A model generated the notes under the pieces. The model was given only the letters and a program-made list of their open reading frames with translations, searched no databases and was not told the DNA's origin. From assembly GCA_017938765.1 (NCBI GenBank), contig JAGBAX010000011.1:1-40829 (forward strand): a stretch of 40,829 bases of DNA, read 5' to 3'. This document shows, piece after piece, positions 14,801 to 23,290 of the stretch. How positions within the stretch are numbered: the first letter of the stretch is position 1; each line of letters begins with the position of its first letter. The DNA comes from Alistipes sp. (GTDB lineage: Bacteria; Bacteroidota; Bacteroidia; Bacteroidales; Rikenellaceae). The position numbers and the translations under genes are program-made.

Positions 14801-14825
14801 TGATTTTGGATGTTGTTTATCAGAA

Positions 14826-15422
14826 TTAGTTGCCCTTTACCATCTCTGCAATCTCCTTCTCAAGAGCCTCGCTTGCAGCGGCAGCAATCATCTCATTAAC
14901 CTTGTCGTAGTTGTAAGCATACATAGCACGTACCTCTACGTTCTTAGTCTTAAGCTCACGGTATACAGTAACAACCTTAATACCACGTGGCAGACGGTTA
15001 GAGATAACCTCCTTAGTGCGGTTGAGGACCTTATCTACAGAGATTGCCTTATCAAGGCTCTGCTGCTTGTTAGCAAGGTCGTTCTGGATAATAGCAGTAA
15101 TCTCTGTGTCAAGCTGCTCAAGAGCGTTCATCTTAACACCACGCATTACAGAGAGCTGTGCTGCCTTAAATGTCTGACCAACTGCTGTAGACTCGCCAAA
15201 GACGTAGAGAGGCTCACCCTCATTGTTTACCTTCTTTACATACTCCTTCTGCATGAGAATCTGCTCTGCCATAGAGAGGTTGCCTGGAGCGACTTTCCAA
15301 CCATCTGCAGTCCAAGCTGCAACCTCTGCCTTTACAGACTTAAGCTGCTTCTTTGTTGGCTGTGCATTAACTGCTGAAATACCTACGATTGCTGCGAGCA
15401 ATACTACTAAAATCTTCTTCAT
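14826..15422 (-). CDS. Small exported protein, paralogue of the next gene
   Basis: A 198-residue protein with signal peptide MKKILVVLLAAIVGISAVNAQ. It then has a KKQLKSVKAEVAAWTADGWKV segment that closely matches the start of the mature protein at 15543-16004 (KKSLKEVKREVKALQADGWQ). The middle is helical with AEQILMQKEYVKKV, and a C-terminal part has alternating strands (IKVVTVYRELKTKNVEVRAMYAYN). This order is reminiscent of LPP20/FlgP-like envelope proteins, but the match is loose. Function is unknown. It ends at its own terminator. Confidence 0.75.
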   Translation of the reverse strand: MKKILVVLLAAIVGISAVNAQPTKKQLKSVKAEVAAWTADGWKVAPGNLSMAEQILMQKEYVKKVNNEGEPLYVFGESTAVGQTFKAAQLSVMRGVKMNALEQLDTEITAIIQNDLANKQQSLDKAISVDKVLNRTKEVISNRLPRGIKVVTVYRELKTKNVEVRAMYAYNYDKVNEMIAAAASEALEKEIAEMVKGN

Positions 15423-15542
15423 AATCGATATAAATTAAATTGGTTAATATTATTAAAATTCTCTTTTGTCTCGTTCGCTTTACTATATAGAGAGATGTAG
15501 GAAAAAAATATTGCAAAAAATGTAAAGTTTTTTTGACATTTT

Positions 15543-16004
15543 TTATTTCTGCTCATTTATGGCACTAATTTCAGAGCATTTAAAGGCGCAGGTCAGCCTT
15601 ATCTCAACATTATATCCTGCTTCTCGTTTTAACTTCATCAGCACGATTGTTCTGCCCAACTGAGACCTTGCCACTTGAACATCGCCACTATGAACGCTCT
15701 GTGCTGCTTTACTTTTACAGTAGTTAAGGGCCATAGCCTGTGCAATATTATCCCTTACACTTTTACCCTCGGCGGTCACTACAATATATATAGGTGTGCC
15801 GTCGCTGCTAACAGCTTCTTTATACTCTACTACCTTTACAGCCTGCTCCTCAATGGTTGTTCCAGCAATAGCACTCTGCCAGCCATCTGCTTGCAATGCT
15901 TTTACCTCGCGCTTAACCTCCTTTAGAGACTTTTTACTAATCTCAGCATAGAGCGTGTTGAGGCTTAACAGAGATAGAATTAGAGTGATTAGTAGACGTT
16001 TCAT
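15543..16004 (-). CDS. Small exported protein, paralogue of the previous gene
   Basis: The start at 16004 is chosen, since the in-frame codon at 16025 lies almost on the predicted transcription start. The 153-residue product has a signal peptide ending near NTLYAE and shares the KKxLKxVKxEVxALxADGW motif and general layout with the protein at 14826-15422, so they are likely tandem duplicates. The -7 element TACATTTG (minus strand, 16037-16030) is upstream. The 120-nt gap between the two genes contains an AT-rich stretch but no clear terminator. Confidence 0.7.
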   Translation of the reverse strand: MKRLLITLILSLLSLNTLYAEISKKSLKEVKREVKALQADGWQSAIAGTTIEEQAVKVVEYKEAVSSDGTPIYIVVTAEGKSVRDNIAQAMALNYCKSKAAQSVHSGDVQVARSQLGRTIVLMKLKREAGYNVEIRLTCAFKCSEISAINEQK

Positions 16005-16029
16005 AGCTTTCAAAACATAGTTCATATCA

Positions 16030-16077
16030 CAAATGTATGCAAAATATTACAAAATTCAAATAATTTTAGTAAATTTG
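16030..16077. promoter_or_regulatory. Divergent promoters, rhamnosidase and small exported protein
   Basis: TAAATTTG on the plus strand (16070-16077) serves the rhamnosidase gene. CAAATGTA (16030-16037, TACATTTG on the minus strand) serves the 15543-16004 gene. They are back to back with 32 nt between. Confidence 0.5.
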
Positions 16078-16100
16078 TGCTACCTAATAAAAAACTAACT

Positions 16101-18785
16101 ATGAAAAGAGCCTTATTTTTCTTGGCATTTTTGTTGCCGTTAACTGCGTGGGCGCAGGTAGAGGTCACTACCATGCGCACCAATGGCTTGGAGAATCCTA
16201 TGGGTATCTCGCCTCAGCAAACACCAGTTTTAAGTTGGATTGTATCTTCTCAGAGCGACAATGCTCTGCAGAGTGCCTACGAGGTTACTGTTACCTCTAA
16301 TGGTCGTAAGGTGTGGAGTAGTGGTAAAGTTGCCTCTGATAACTCTACGGCTGTAAAGTATGAGGGAGAGCAGAAGGCTGATACTCGCTATAACTGGACA
16401 GTAAGAGTGTGGGACAATAAGGGTAATGTCAGCAAGCGTGCCTCTTCATTCTGGCATACAGGCATTGCTCCAGAGGCTTGGAGTGCAAAGTGGATTGGTG
16501 TTGCCAGTGAGCAACCTACGCCAATCTATCTGCGTGGCGAGGGAACTCTTAATAAGAAGATTCGCCGTGCTACGGCCTATATCTCGGCGCACGGTATCTA
16601 CGAGACCTTTATCAATGGTGTGCGTGTTGGCGACAAGCAACTAACCCCTGGTTGGACTTCGTACAATAAGCATATTCAGTATCAGGCCTTTGACGTGACA
16701 GCGCTCCTTCGTGGTGGAAAAAATGCTATTGCTGCTGTTGTGACTCCAGGTTGGTACTCTGGTGGTATGAACTACGGAAAGGTTGAGAAGCGACTCTATT
16801 ATACTCGCGACGTGGCTCTTCTTATGCAGGTTAATGTTGAGTATACAGATGGTTCAAAGGCTACTATTGTAAAGACAGATGAGAGCTGGAAAATAGCCGG
16901 CACAGATGTTAAGGCTGAGGGTATTACCTTTGCAAATATCTACGACGGAGAGACTATTGATGCTCGCCTGCGTGATAATAGTTGGAAGACGGCCACAGTT
17001 AAGGATGGCTGGAAGGCTGCTGAGGCTCTTGATTTTGGTACAAAGAATGTTATTGCGACTCTCAATGAGCCTGTTATTAAGAATAGACCTATCAAGGCTG
17101 TTAAGTATATCGTTACACCAAAGGGCGAGAAGGTTATTGACTTCGGACAGAATATTGTCGGCTGGGAGCGCGTACAACTTAAGGGTAAGAGTGGCGATGT
17201 TGTAAAGATTTCACACGCCGAGGTGCTTGATAAGCACGGCAACTTCTATACTGTAAACCTTCGTCGCGCGAAGGCTACAAGTACATATATTTTGAGCGGT
17301 GGAGAGGATACTTTTGAGCCTAACCACACATTCTACGGCTTTAGATATATCCGCGTAGAGGGTGTAGAGGGCGACCTTAACCTTGCAGACTACGAGGCTA
17401 TACCAGTCTGGTCGGGCTTTGATAATGTAGGTAGCTTTGAGTGCTCAAATCCTATTATTAACCAGCTCCAGAGCAATATCTGGTGGGGCTTCCACGATAA
17501 CTTTGTGGATGTGCCTACAGACTGCCCACAGCGTGATGAGCGATTAGGTTGGACGGGCGATGCGCAGGTATTCTTCCGCACAGCCTCGTTCCTCGGTCGC
17601 GTAGATACCTTCTTCCGCAAGTGGCTCGCCGACCTTGCTGTAGACCAGCGTGCTGACGGTGGTGTGCCAAGAGTTATTCCAGATACATTCCCTAACTCAA
17701 ATAGCCGTGTGGGTGCTGTAGGTTGGGCAGATGCAGCAACTATTATTCCTTGGTTGCACTATCAGGCTTATGGAAACATCTCTGTACTTGAGGCGCAGTA
17801 CGACAGTATGAAGGCGTGGGTAGACTATCAGGTCGCACATAGCACAAACTGGCTGTGGAACGATAACTTTGATAACCACTATGGCGACTGGTTGTTCTGG
17901 ACAAAGAATAACGATAGAGATGGTCAGGCGGCTGTGACAAACAAGTTCCTGCTCTGCCAGTGCTTCTTCGTTGGTTCGGCTGATATTGTGCATAATACGG
18001 CAAAACTGCTTGGTAAGAGTGAGGATGTGGCATATTACGGAGATGTAGCTGCAAAGGCTCGTAAGGCATTTATGGATGAGTATGTATCTCCAAATGGCCT
18101 TGTCTCTTCTGACACTCAGACGGCATATGTGCTTGCTCTGCACTTCAATATTCTGCCTGAAAACCTTCGTGCGCAGGCTGTTGAGCGCCTTGCAAAGAAT
18201 ATTGCTCGCTATAAGAACCATATCTCAACTGGCTTCCTCGGCACTCCTCATATCTGCAATGTGCTGACCGATAACGGCAGAAGCGATGTGGCCTATAAGC
18301 TGCTGCTGCAGGATACTTGCCCAAGCTGGATTTACCCAGTAAAGATGGGTGCTACAACTATCTGGGAGCGTTGGGATAGTATGCTTAAGGATGGAACTAT
18401 TCCAAACAACGGTATGAATTCGTTCAACCACTACTCTTATGGTGCTATTGGCGACTGGTTGTACCGTAGCGCTGTGGGTATCCGCGAGAGTGAGCCGGGT
18501 TATAAGAGTATTACAATTCATCCTCATACTGGTGGCGACTTTGAGTATATGAAGGCTCGCACGCAGACCCCTTATGGCGATGTTGCTGCAGGTTGGACCG
18601 CTAAGGAGAATACCCTTAAGAGTCTTGATGTTGAGATTCCGTTCAACACAACAGCCACTGTTAAAGTGCCTGCTCCAAGTAAGGAGGCTGTAAGCTGCTC
18701 GGCGAGTATCACACCGGTAGATTATGCTGACGGCTGTGCGATATTCAATGTCGGAAGCGGTAAGTATAGTTTCACTGTTAAGTAA
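16101..18785 (+). CDS. GH78 alpha-L-rhamnosidase, secreted
   Basis: An 894-residue secreted enzyme starting with signal peptide MKRALFFLAFLLPLTAWAQ. The start is moved 24 nt in from the longest frame. The order of modules fits GH78: an N-terminal Fn3-like part, a Bac_rhamnosid_N domain (EAWSAKWIGVASEQPTP, TLNKKIRRATAYISAHG), a beta domain, then the six-hairpin catalytic domain with VPTDCPQRDERLGWTGD at residue 471 and TTIWERWDS. A C-terminal beta domain ends in KYSFTVK. It hydrolyses terminal alpha-L-rhamnose from plant glycans or glycosides. No SusC/SusD pair is beside it, so it is an isolated enzyme here. A 15-bp terminator follows. Confidence 0.93.
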   Translation: MKRALFFLAFLLPLTAWAQVEVTTMRTNGLENPMGISPQQTPVLSWIVSSQSDNALQSAYEVTVTSNGRKVWSSGKVASDNSTAVKYEGEQKADTRYNWTVRVWDNKGNVSKRASSFWHTGIAPEAWSAKWIGVASEQPTPIYLRGEGTLNKKIRRATAYISAHGIYETFINGVRVGDKQLTPGWTSYNKHIQYQAFDVTALLRGGKNAIAAVVTPGWYSGGMNYGKVEKRLYYTRDVALLMQVNVEYTDGSKATIVKTDESWKIAGTDVKAEGITFANIYDGETIDARLRDNSWKTATVKDGWKAAEALDFGTKNVIATLNEPVIKNRPIKAVKYIVTPKGEKVIDFGQNIVGWERVQLKGKSGDVVKISHAEVLDKHGNFYTVNLRRAKATSTYILSGGEDTFEPNHTFYGFRYIRVEGVEGDLNLADYEAIPVWSGFDNVGSFECSNPIINQLQSNIWWGFHDNFVDVPTDCPQRDERLGWTGDAQVFFRTASFLGRVDTFFRKWLADLAVDQRADGGVPRVIPDTFPNSNSRVGAVGWADAATIIPWLHYQAYGNISVLEAQYDSMKAWVDYQVAHSTNWLWNDNFDNHYGDWLFWTKNNDRDGQAAVTNKFLLCQCFFVGSADIVHNTAKLLGKSEDVAYYGDVAAKARKAFMDEYVSPNGLVSSDTQTAYVLALHFNILPENLRAQAVERLAKNIARYKNHISTGFLGTPHICNVLTDNGRSDVAYKLLLQDTCPSWIYPVKMGATTIWERWDSMLKDGTIPNNGMNSFNHYSYGAIGDWLYRSAVGIRESEPGYKSITIHPHTGGDFEYMKARTQTPYGDVAAGWTAKENTLKSLDVEIPFNTTATVKVPAPSKEAVSCSASITPVDYADGCAIFNVGSGKYSFTVK

Positions 18786-18820
18786 AAAAATAGGAGCTTG
18801 ATTTTCAAGCTCCTATTTTT
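18786..18820. terminator. Bidirectional intrinsic terminator
   Basis: AAAAATAGGAGCTTG (18786-18800) pairs perfectly with CAAGCTCCTATTTTT (18806-18820), loop ATTTT. A-tracts and T-tracts on both sides let it act for the rhamnosidase and for gadB on the other strand. Confidence 0.9.
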
Positions 18821-18823
18821 ATA

Positions 18824-18897
18824 CCATTGGCTGTTGGCCGTTAGCCATTAGCTTTATAAAGGCTAATAGCCAATGGCCAATAGCCAATAGCTAATGC
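18824..18897. repeat. Inverted TAGCCAT-type heptamer arrays
   Basis: A left arm with units CCATTGG, CTGTTGG, CCGTTAG, CCATTAG is followed by TTTATAAAG and a right arm of inverted units (GCTAATAG, CCAATGG, CCAATAG, CCAATAG). Together they form a large imperfect hairpin between convergent genes. The right edge supplies the gadB stop codon. Confidence 0.8.
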
Positions 18898-20270
18898 GTA
18901 AATACCTTTCCGAACTGTTTCTCGCGCCTCTCGTAGGCAAGGCGAGAGGTGGTTGGATACTTCAGCTTCTCAAATTCTGCCACTGCATTCTCAATATCTC
19001 CCAAGAGCATATCGGCCATATCGCGAGTCATACCTTGACGCACAACTACGCGCATAACGACCATATCCTCAATGCTCTTTGGCATTGTATAGGCAGGCAC
19101 CATCCATCCGCTCTGCTGAAGTACGGCCTGTAGGTCGTATAGTGTCCACTTGGCTCTCTTGTCGTACTCTGGGTTCATATACCAGATAAATAGCGGATTG
19201 TCTACCGCGTCAGAGTAATTTTTGAAGCACTTCATCTTGCCAATCTTGCTGTGGCAGTAGGATGCAATCTCCATAGCCTCACTCTGCACCTGCTTATATC
19301 CCTCAAATCCGTAGCGGATAAAGTTGTAGTACTGACCCAAAATCTGCGCAGCAGGGCGTGAGAAGTTAAGACCCACCTGTGAGATGTTCGCACCCAAGTA
19401 GTTTACGCTGAACGACATCTGCTCTGGCAGATACTTATTCTCTTTCCAAATTACCCAACCAAGACCCGGATAGACAAGTCCATACTTGTGACCCGATGTG
19501 GAGATAGACCACACCCACTTGAGTCTGAAGTCCCACTTGTGGTCGGGCTTGATAAATGGAAGGATAAATCCGCCCGAAGCGGCATCTACGTGGATAGGAA
19601 TGTTGTAGCCAGTCTTGGAGTTGAATTTGTCAAGCTCCTTGTCTAATGCCTCAATGTCGTCGTTAAGTCCAGTCCAAGTAACACCTGCAATAGGGACAAT
19701 GCAGATTGTGTTCTCGTCGCACAACTTTATAGCCTCTTCGGGACAGAGGGTCGGCTTGTCAAGCGAGATAGGTACTGTTCGCATCTCTACATCCCACAGC
19801 TGGCAGAACTTCTCCCAGACGACTTGAAAGGCTGTGCTCATCACAAGGTTTGGTTTACTGCAGCTCTTACCCTCCGCCTTGCGCTTTGCCTTCCAACGCA
19901 GTAGGGCAGCCACACCACCGAGCATACAGGCCTCCGATGAGCCAATGCCTACCGCACCGGTCTTCCACTTGCCACTTTCAGGAGTGTTCCAAAGTTTGGC
20001 GATAATGTTTATACACCTGCCGCACATCACCGCCACGCGTGGATACTCCGTCTGGTCGATGTAGTTGATGTTTATCGCCTCGTTCATCAGCTTTGTGACA
20101 TACCTATCCATATAGGTTGTGACAAATGTGGCGAGGTTTAACCTCGGCTGTGTCTGCGGATATGTCTCATCCTTAACCATTTGATATGCCACCTCTGGCT
20201 CGCATCCCTTCTGCGGGATAGACTCTACTGGCGCACTACTGAGCGCCGCACTTGTTGATTTTGTACTCAT
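18891..20270 (-). CDS. gadB: Glutamate decarboxylase (PLP-dependent)
   Basis: A 459-residue group II decarboxylase that converts glutamate to GABA and CO2, consuming a proton in the cytoplasm. The region LNLATFVTTYMD near the N-terminus, the PLP lysine at residue 262 in STSGHKYGLVYPG and DAASGGFILPF upstream of it are the family's signatures. The length matches E. coli GadB. The start MSTKSTS at 20270 is chosen. The longer reading frame would translate through a terminator hairpin. No gadC antiporter or glutaminase is adjacent, which is unusual for acid-resistance loci. The start codon lies 2 nt after the T-tract of the terminator that follows cyclophilin, suggesting read-through or attenuation control. 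Stop codon TAG is part of a heptamer array. Confidence 0.95.
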   Translation of the reverse strand: MSTKSTSAALSSAPVESIPQKGCEPEVAYQMVKDETYPQTQPRLNLATFVTTYMDRYVTKLMNEAININYIDQTEYPRVAVMCGRCINIIAKLWNTPESGKWKTGAVGIGSSEACMLGGVAALLRWKAKRKAEGKSCSKPNLVMSTAFQVVWEKFCQLWDVEMRTVPISLDKPTLCPEEAIKLCDENTICIVPIAGVTWTGLNDDIEALDKELDKFNSKTGYNIPIHVDAASGGFILPFIKPDHKWDFRLKWVWSISTSGHKYGLVYPGLGWVIWKENKYLPEQMSFSVNYLGANISQVGLNFSRPAAQILGQYYNFIRYGFEGYKQVQSEAMEIASYCHSKIGKMKCFKNYSDAVDNPLFIWYMNPEYDKRAKWTLYDLQAVLQQSGWMVPAYTMPKSIEDMVVMRVVVRQGMTRDMADMLLGDIENAVAEFEKLKYPTTSRLAYERREKQFGKVFTH

Positions 20271-20272
20271 AG

Positions 20273-20310
20273 CAAAAAAAATATGGATTACAAACGTGTT
20301 GCAATCCATA
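20273..20310 (-). terminator. Terminator or attenuator directly before gadB
   Basis: On the minus strand TATGGATT pairs with AATCCATA (20310-20303 and 20289-20282), extended inward by CAA/TTG after one mismatch. Eight T residues follow (20280-20273), and gadB starts at 20270. It ends the cyclophilin transcript and could regulate gadB by read-through. Confidence 0.8.
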
Positions 20311-20330
20311 AACCGAGCCAAATTGTTTAT

Positions 20331-20768
20331 CTACTCCTCAACAATCGTTATTGAGAAGATAATATCGCCTGGGCGGATGTCGTCAATAACATCAACTCCA
20401 TCAACTACTTTGCCGAAGCATGTATGCACACCGTCAAGGTGCTGCGTGTTGCTACGGTTGTGGCAGATGAAGAACTGTGAGCCTCCAGTGTCCTTACCAC
20501 GATGAGCCATAGAGAGCACTCCGCGCTCGTGATACTGACGCTCTGCGCTTGTCTCGCAAGGGATTGTCCATCCTGGACCACCTGCGCCATTGCCAATAGG
20601 GCAACCACCCTGAATAACAAAGTTAGGAATCACGCGGTGGAATGTCAGTCCGTCGTAGAAGCGCGACTGGGCAAGTTTAACAAAGTTTGCTACGGTGATA
20701 GGTGTCTCATTCTCGTAGAGCTCCGCCTTCATATCACCCTTTTCTGTTGAGATAATTGCGTATTTCAT
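20331..20768 (-). CDS. Cyclophilin-type peptidyl-prolyl cis-trans isomerase
   Basis: The 145-residue product is a single cyclophilin domain without a signal peptide, so it is cytoplasmic. Catalytic and core segments are visible: [13 protein letters not shown] (with the active Arg), the QFFICH segment, and [15 protein letters not shown]. It has the small bacterial PpiB-like size but carries a few changed positions, such as [14 protein letters not shown] in place of the usual GTGGPGY. It lies between the sirtuin gene, 90 nt upstream on the same strand, and gadB. A terminator follows at once, so gadB is probably not simply its operon partner. Confidence 0.92.
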   Translation of the reverse strand: MKYAIISTEKGDMKAELYENETPITVANFVKLAQSRFYDGLTFHRVIPNFVIQGGCPIGNGAGGPGWTIPCETSAERQYHERGVLSMAHRGKDTGGSQFFICHNRSNTQHLDGVHTCFGKVVDGVDVIDDIRPGDIIFSITIVEE

Positions 20769-20780
20769 TTTTTTTGATGG

Positions 20781-20857
20781 CTTTTGGCTGTTAGCTATTA
20801 GCTATTGGTCTGTTTCCGTCTGGGAAGCTAATGGCCAAAGGCTAACGGCTAATAGCT
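20781..20857. repeat. Inverted TAGCCAT-type heptamer arrays
   Basis: Left units (TTTTGGC, TGTTAGC, TATTAGC, TATTGG) and right inverted units (CTAATGG, CCAAAGG, CTAACGG, CTAATAG) surround a 19-nt centre. It fills the gap between the sirtuin stop codon and the cyclophilin start. Confidence 0.75.
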
Positions 20858-20858
20858 A

Positions 20859-21557
20859 TTATTTTAGTGATTTAATTAACTGCTCGGCGAGCTGTGGCAT
20901 ACCTACGGCAGCGCGCTCGCGGATATGTGTTATAGGGTTGCGGCTGCGGATATTAAGCTCCGCAGGGTCTACAACATAGATTGGCACACTGCTGTCGCGC
21001 ACATACTGCACAAGACTTGCGGCAGGGTAGACGGCAAGAGATGTTCCCACAACGATAAGTATGTCGGCGCTATATACAATCGCGGCCGCATTCTCAAACA
21101 TCGGCACCGCCTCGCCAAAAAAGACGATGTGCGGACGCAGTAACGACCCATCTGGCGCAGTCTCTGTTAGCCCCTGCTCCCAGCCCTCAATAGGTACGAT
21201 TAGGTCGGGGTTTGCGCTGCTGCGCAGTTTTGTCAGCTCGCCGTGAAGGTGTGTTATGCGGGTAGAGCCTGCGCGCTCGTGCAAATCGTCTACATTCTGT
21301 GTAACGACTTCAGTGTCAAAGTATTTCTCAAGTTTAGCTATGGCAATATGCGCTGCATTTGGCTCCTTTGAGAGTACATCGCGGCGACGCATATTGTAGA
21401 AATTGATAACCTTCTCTCTGTCGCGGACAATAGCTTCGGCAGTGCATACCTCCTCAATGCTGTAGTTCTCCCACAGCCCGTCCGAATCTCGGAAGGTACT
21501 AATACCACTGTCGGCACTCACTCCTGCGCCAGTGAAAACTACGATTTTCTTAGCCAT
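20859..21557 (-). CDS. cobB: Sir2-family NAD-dependent protein deacylase
   Basis: A 232-residue class III-type sirtuin. The NAD-binding GAGVSADSGISTFR (residues 10-23), QNVDDLHERAG, the catalytic His in HLHGE (about residue 105) and GTSLAVYPAASLV are all present. Tyr 54 and Arg 57 in FYNMRRRD match the Y-x-x-R pair that binds succinyl or malonyl groups in SIRT5/CobB-like enzymes. The four zinc cysteines that usually follow HGE are missing, as in several Bacteroidetes sirtuins. It lies 5 nt after meaB on the same strand, so it shares a transcript with the methylmalonyl-CoA mutase chaperone. A role in removing succinyl marks is inference. Confidence 0.93.
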   Translation of the reverse strand: MAKKIVVFTGAGVSADSGISTFRDSDGLWENYSIEEVCTAEAIVRDREKVINFYNMRRRDVLSKEPNAAHIAIAKLEKYFDTEVVTQNVDDLHERAGSTRITHLHGELTKLRSSANPDLIVPIEGWEQGLTETAPDGSLLRPHIVFFGEAVPMFENAAAIVYSADILIVVGTSLAVYPAASLVQYVRDSSVPIYVVDPAELNIRSRNPITHIRERAAVGMPQLAEQLIKSLK

Positions 21558-21562
21558 AACTG

Positions 21563-22672
21563 TTAGCGTTTGAAGTAGATGTCAAGAAGCTCCTTGGCTG
21601 CGATAAACGAGCTGAGCTGCGCATTGAGCACTCGCTGCTCAACCTCGCCGATGCGCCCCTCAATCTCTGGGTTGAGGTAGAAACTGCTCTTTAGAGCCTC
21701 GTTAATACTCTCATACATCCAATATTTGTTCTGCTCGTTGCGGTGTGCCTCAAAGTATCCGTTGCGCTTGATGTGCTCCAGATAGTCCTCAACTCCGCTC
21801 CAAACCTCCTCAAGACCTGTCTTCTCTACAGATGAGCAGGTAAATACCTTTGCAGCCCAGCCAGACTCTGGAAGAGGGAAGAGGTGTAGCGCGTTCTGAT
21901 ACTGCACTTTAGCGAGGTTTGCCTTGTGAACATTCTCGCCATCAGCCTTTGTGATGACCATAATATCTGCCATCTCCATAATGCCTCGCTTAATGCCCTG
22001 CAACTCATCGCCAGCACCCGAAATCTGAAGCATCATAAACATATCCACCATAGAGTGCACAGCCGTCTCAGATTGACCAACACCTACGGTCTCAATAAAG
22101 ATAACATCAAAGCCTGCCGCCTCGCACAGAACAATACTCTCGCGGGTCTTGCGAGCCACGCCACCAAGTGAGCCTGCCGATGGGGAAGGGCGCACAAAGA
22201 CATCGGGGTTGTTGCAGATGCTCTCCATACGTGTCTTGTCTCCCAAAATTGAGCCACCACTGCGCTCCGAACTTGGGTCAATGGCAAGCACAGCAAGACG
22301 ATGGTGCATAGAGGTAACCATATTTCCTACAGCCTCAATAAAGGTTGACTTACCAGCACCAGGCACACCTGTGATACCTATGCGGATAGAGTTGCCAGCA
22401 TAGGGCAGACAGCGCTCAATAATCTCCTGCGCCTGAGCGTAGTGGTCGGGATTATTGCTCTCAATCAGGGTAATTGCCTGCGAGAGAATAGTAATATTAT
22501 GGTTGAGGATTCCCTCTACATAGTCCTCTGTTGTCAGCTTGCGCTTGCGCTTACGAACAAAGTAGGGGTTTACTATCGGTTGGTCGTCTACGCCTGTTGT
22601 TACCGCAAGTGCGCTATCGTGGTGAGTGTCAATATACTCATTCTCGTAGTGTTCTATCTTTGTAAAGTCCAT
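21563..22672 (-). CDS. meaB: Methylmalonyl-CoA mutase-associated GTPase MeaB
   Basis: The 369-residue G3E-family GTPase protects and reloads adenosylcobalamin-dependent methylmalonyl-CoA mutase. Walker A is GVPGAGKST (residues 102-110). Asp and Glu residues of the switch regions appear in AIDPSSERSGGSILGDKTRM and IFIETVGVGQSE, and the base-recognition motif is VITKADG. The C-terminal EGRIGEVEQRVL forms the dimerisation helix. The mutase genes themselves are not in the window. Upstream it overlaps a thioredoxin-fold gene by 19 nt and downstream the sirtuin follows closely, so these three are one operon, divergent from the mce-mmd operon. Confidence 0.95.
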   Translation of the reverse strand: MDFTKIEHYENEYIDTHHDSALAVTTGVDDQPIVNPYFVRKRKRKLTTEDYVEGILNHNITILSQAITLIESNNPDHYAQAQEIIERCLPYAGNSIRIGITGVPGAGKSTFIEAVGNMVTSMHHRLAVLAIDPSSERSGGSILGDKTRMESICNNPDVFVRPSPSAGSLGGVARKTRESIVLCEAAGFDVIFIETVGVGQSETAVHSMVDMFMMLQISGAGDELQGIKRGIMEMADIMVITKADGENVHKANLAKVQYQNALHLFPLPESGWAAKVFTCSSVEKTGLEEVWSGVEDYLEHIKRNGYFEAHRNEQNKYWMYESINEALKSSFYLNPEIEGRIGEVEQRVLNAQLSSFIAAKELLDIYFKR

Positions 22673-23118
22673 TGTTGTATAATGTTTTCAATTTTACTCT
22701 TGTCTAATGTTTGCGGATTGCCCTGCCAAAGCACCCTTCGCTTGTAGTCCAAAATTACGCCAAATGGGGCATACTCTACCCCAAATTTCTGAAAAATCTC
22801 ATCGGCGCCCATCTGCACTTGACACCCATCCGAAAATAAATCTATCAGCCACTGCTCACAATCTCCCTGTGGTTCGCGGGTAAATAGCACGGCGGAAATA
22901 GCATCATAGTTGTTGATAAGCTCTACGACCCTTGGCGCAGATATCTCACACGGGCGAGAGGGCGAGTGAATAAATCCCATATAGAGAAAATTACCCTCCT
23001 CAATTTGAGGCTTGAACGAGCGTACTCTTGGCGCGCGCACTCCAAGAGCAGTATTTTGCGCCGAGAGTGTACCTAAGCCGAGTAGCAAGGTGAAAAGTAT
23101 GGACAATTTCATTCTCAT
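22654..23118 (-). CDS. Exported thioredoxin-fold protein without the CxxC pair
   Basis: A 154-residue protein with a signal peptide ending near GTLSAQN. The rest has the order of a TlpA/thioredoxin fold: a FLYMGFIHSPSRPC segment where the active site would be, and later VEYAPFGVILDYKRRVLWQG, which carries the cis-proline and following strand. Only one cysteine (SRPCEIS) occupies the active site position, so it is probably not a dithiol oxidoreductase. Its stop overlaps the meaB start. The start could also be the ATG two codons later (23112). The -7 element TATCTTCG lies just upstream. Confidence 0.65.
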   Translation of the reverse strand: MRMKLSILFTLLLGLGTLSAQNTALGVRAPRVRSFKPQIEEGNFLYMGFIHSPSRPCEISAPRVVELINNYDAISAVLFTREPQGDCEQWLIDLFSDGCQVQMGADEIFQKFGVEYAPFGVILDYKRRVLWQGNPQTLDKSKIENIIQQWTLQR

Positions 23119-23228
23119 ATAGGCTACGAAGATAGATAAATTTCGTTAAAAAAACAAGTGCTTTATAAAATAGATGTGTTTTGCGAAAAATTAGTGCAGA
23201 ATAATTTTTTTTACCCCAAAAAAATAGC

Positions 23229-23236
23229 TATCTTTG
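23229..23236 (+). promoter_or_regulatory. -7 element of the mce-mmd operon
   Basis: TATCTTTG at 23229-23236 follows an A/T-rich stretch with no obvious TTG. The leader to the mce start is about 48 nt. The rest of the gap 23119-23290 shows nothing else. Confidence 0.55.
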
Positions 23237-23290
23237 CAAGGTTTAGAATCAAACTTTAATTACATAATTTTAACTTTAAAAACTGTCATT

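Noticed and set aside
18891-20321. Longer GadB with an N-terminal extension
   Set aside because: The extra codons are the terminator hairpin and its T-tract, and the first codon would be TTG.
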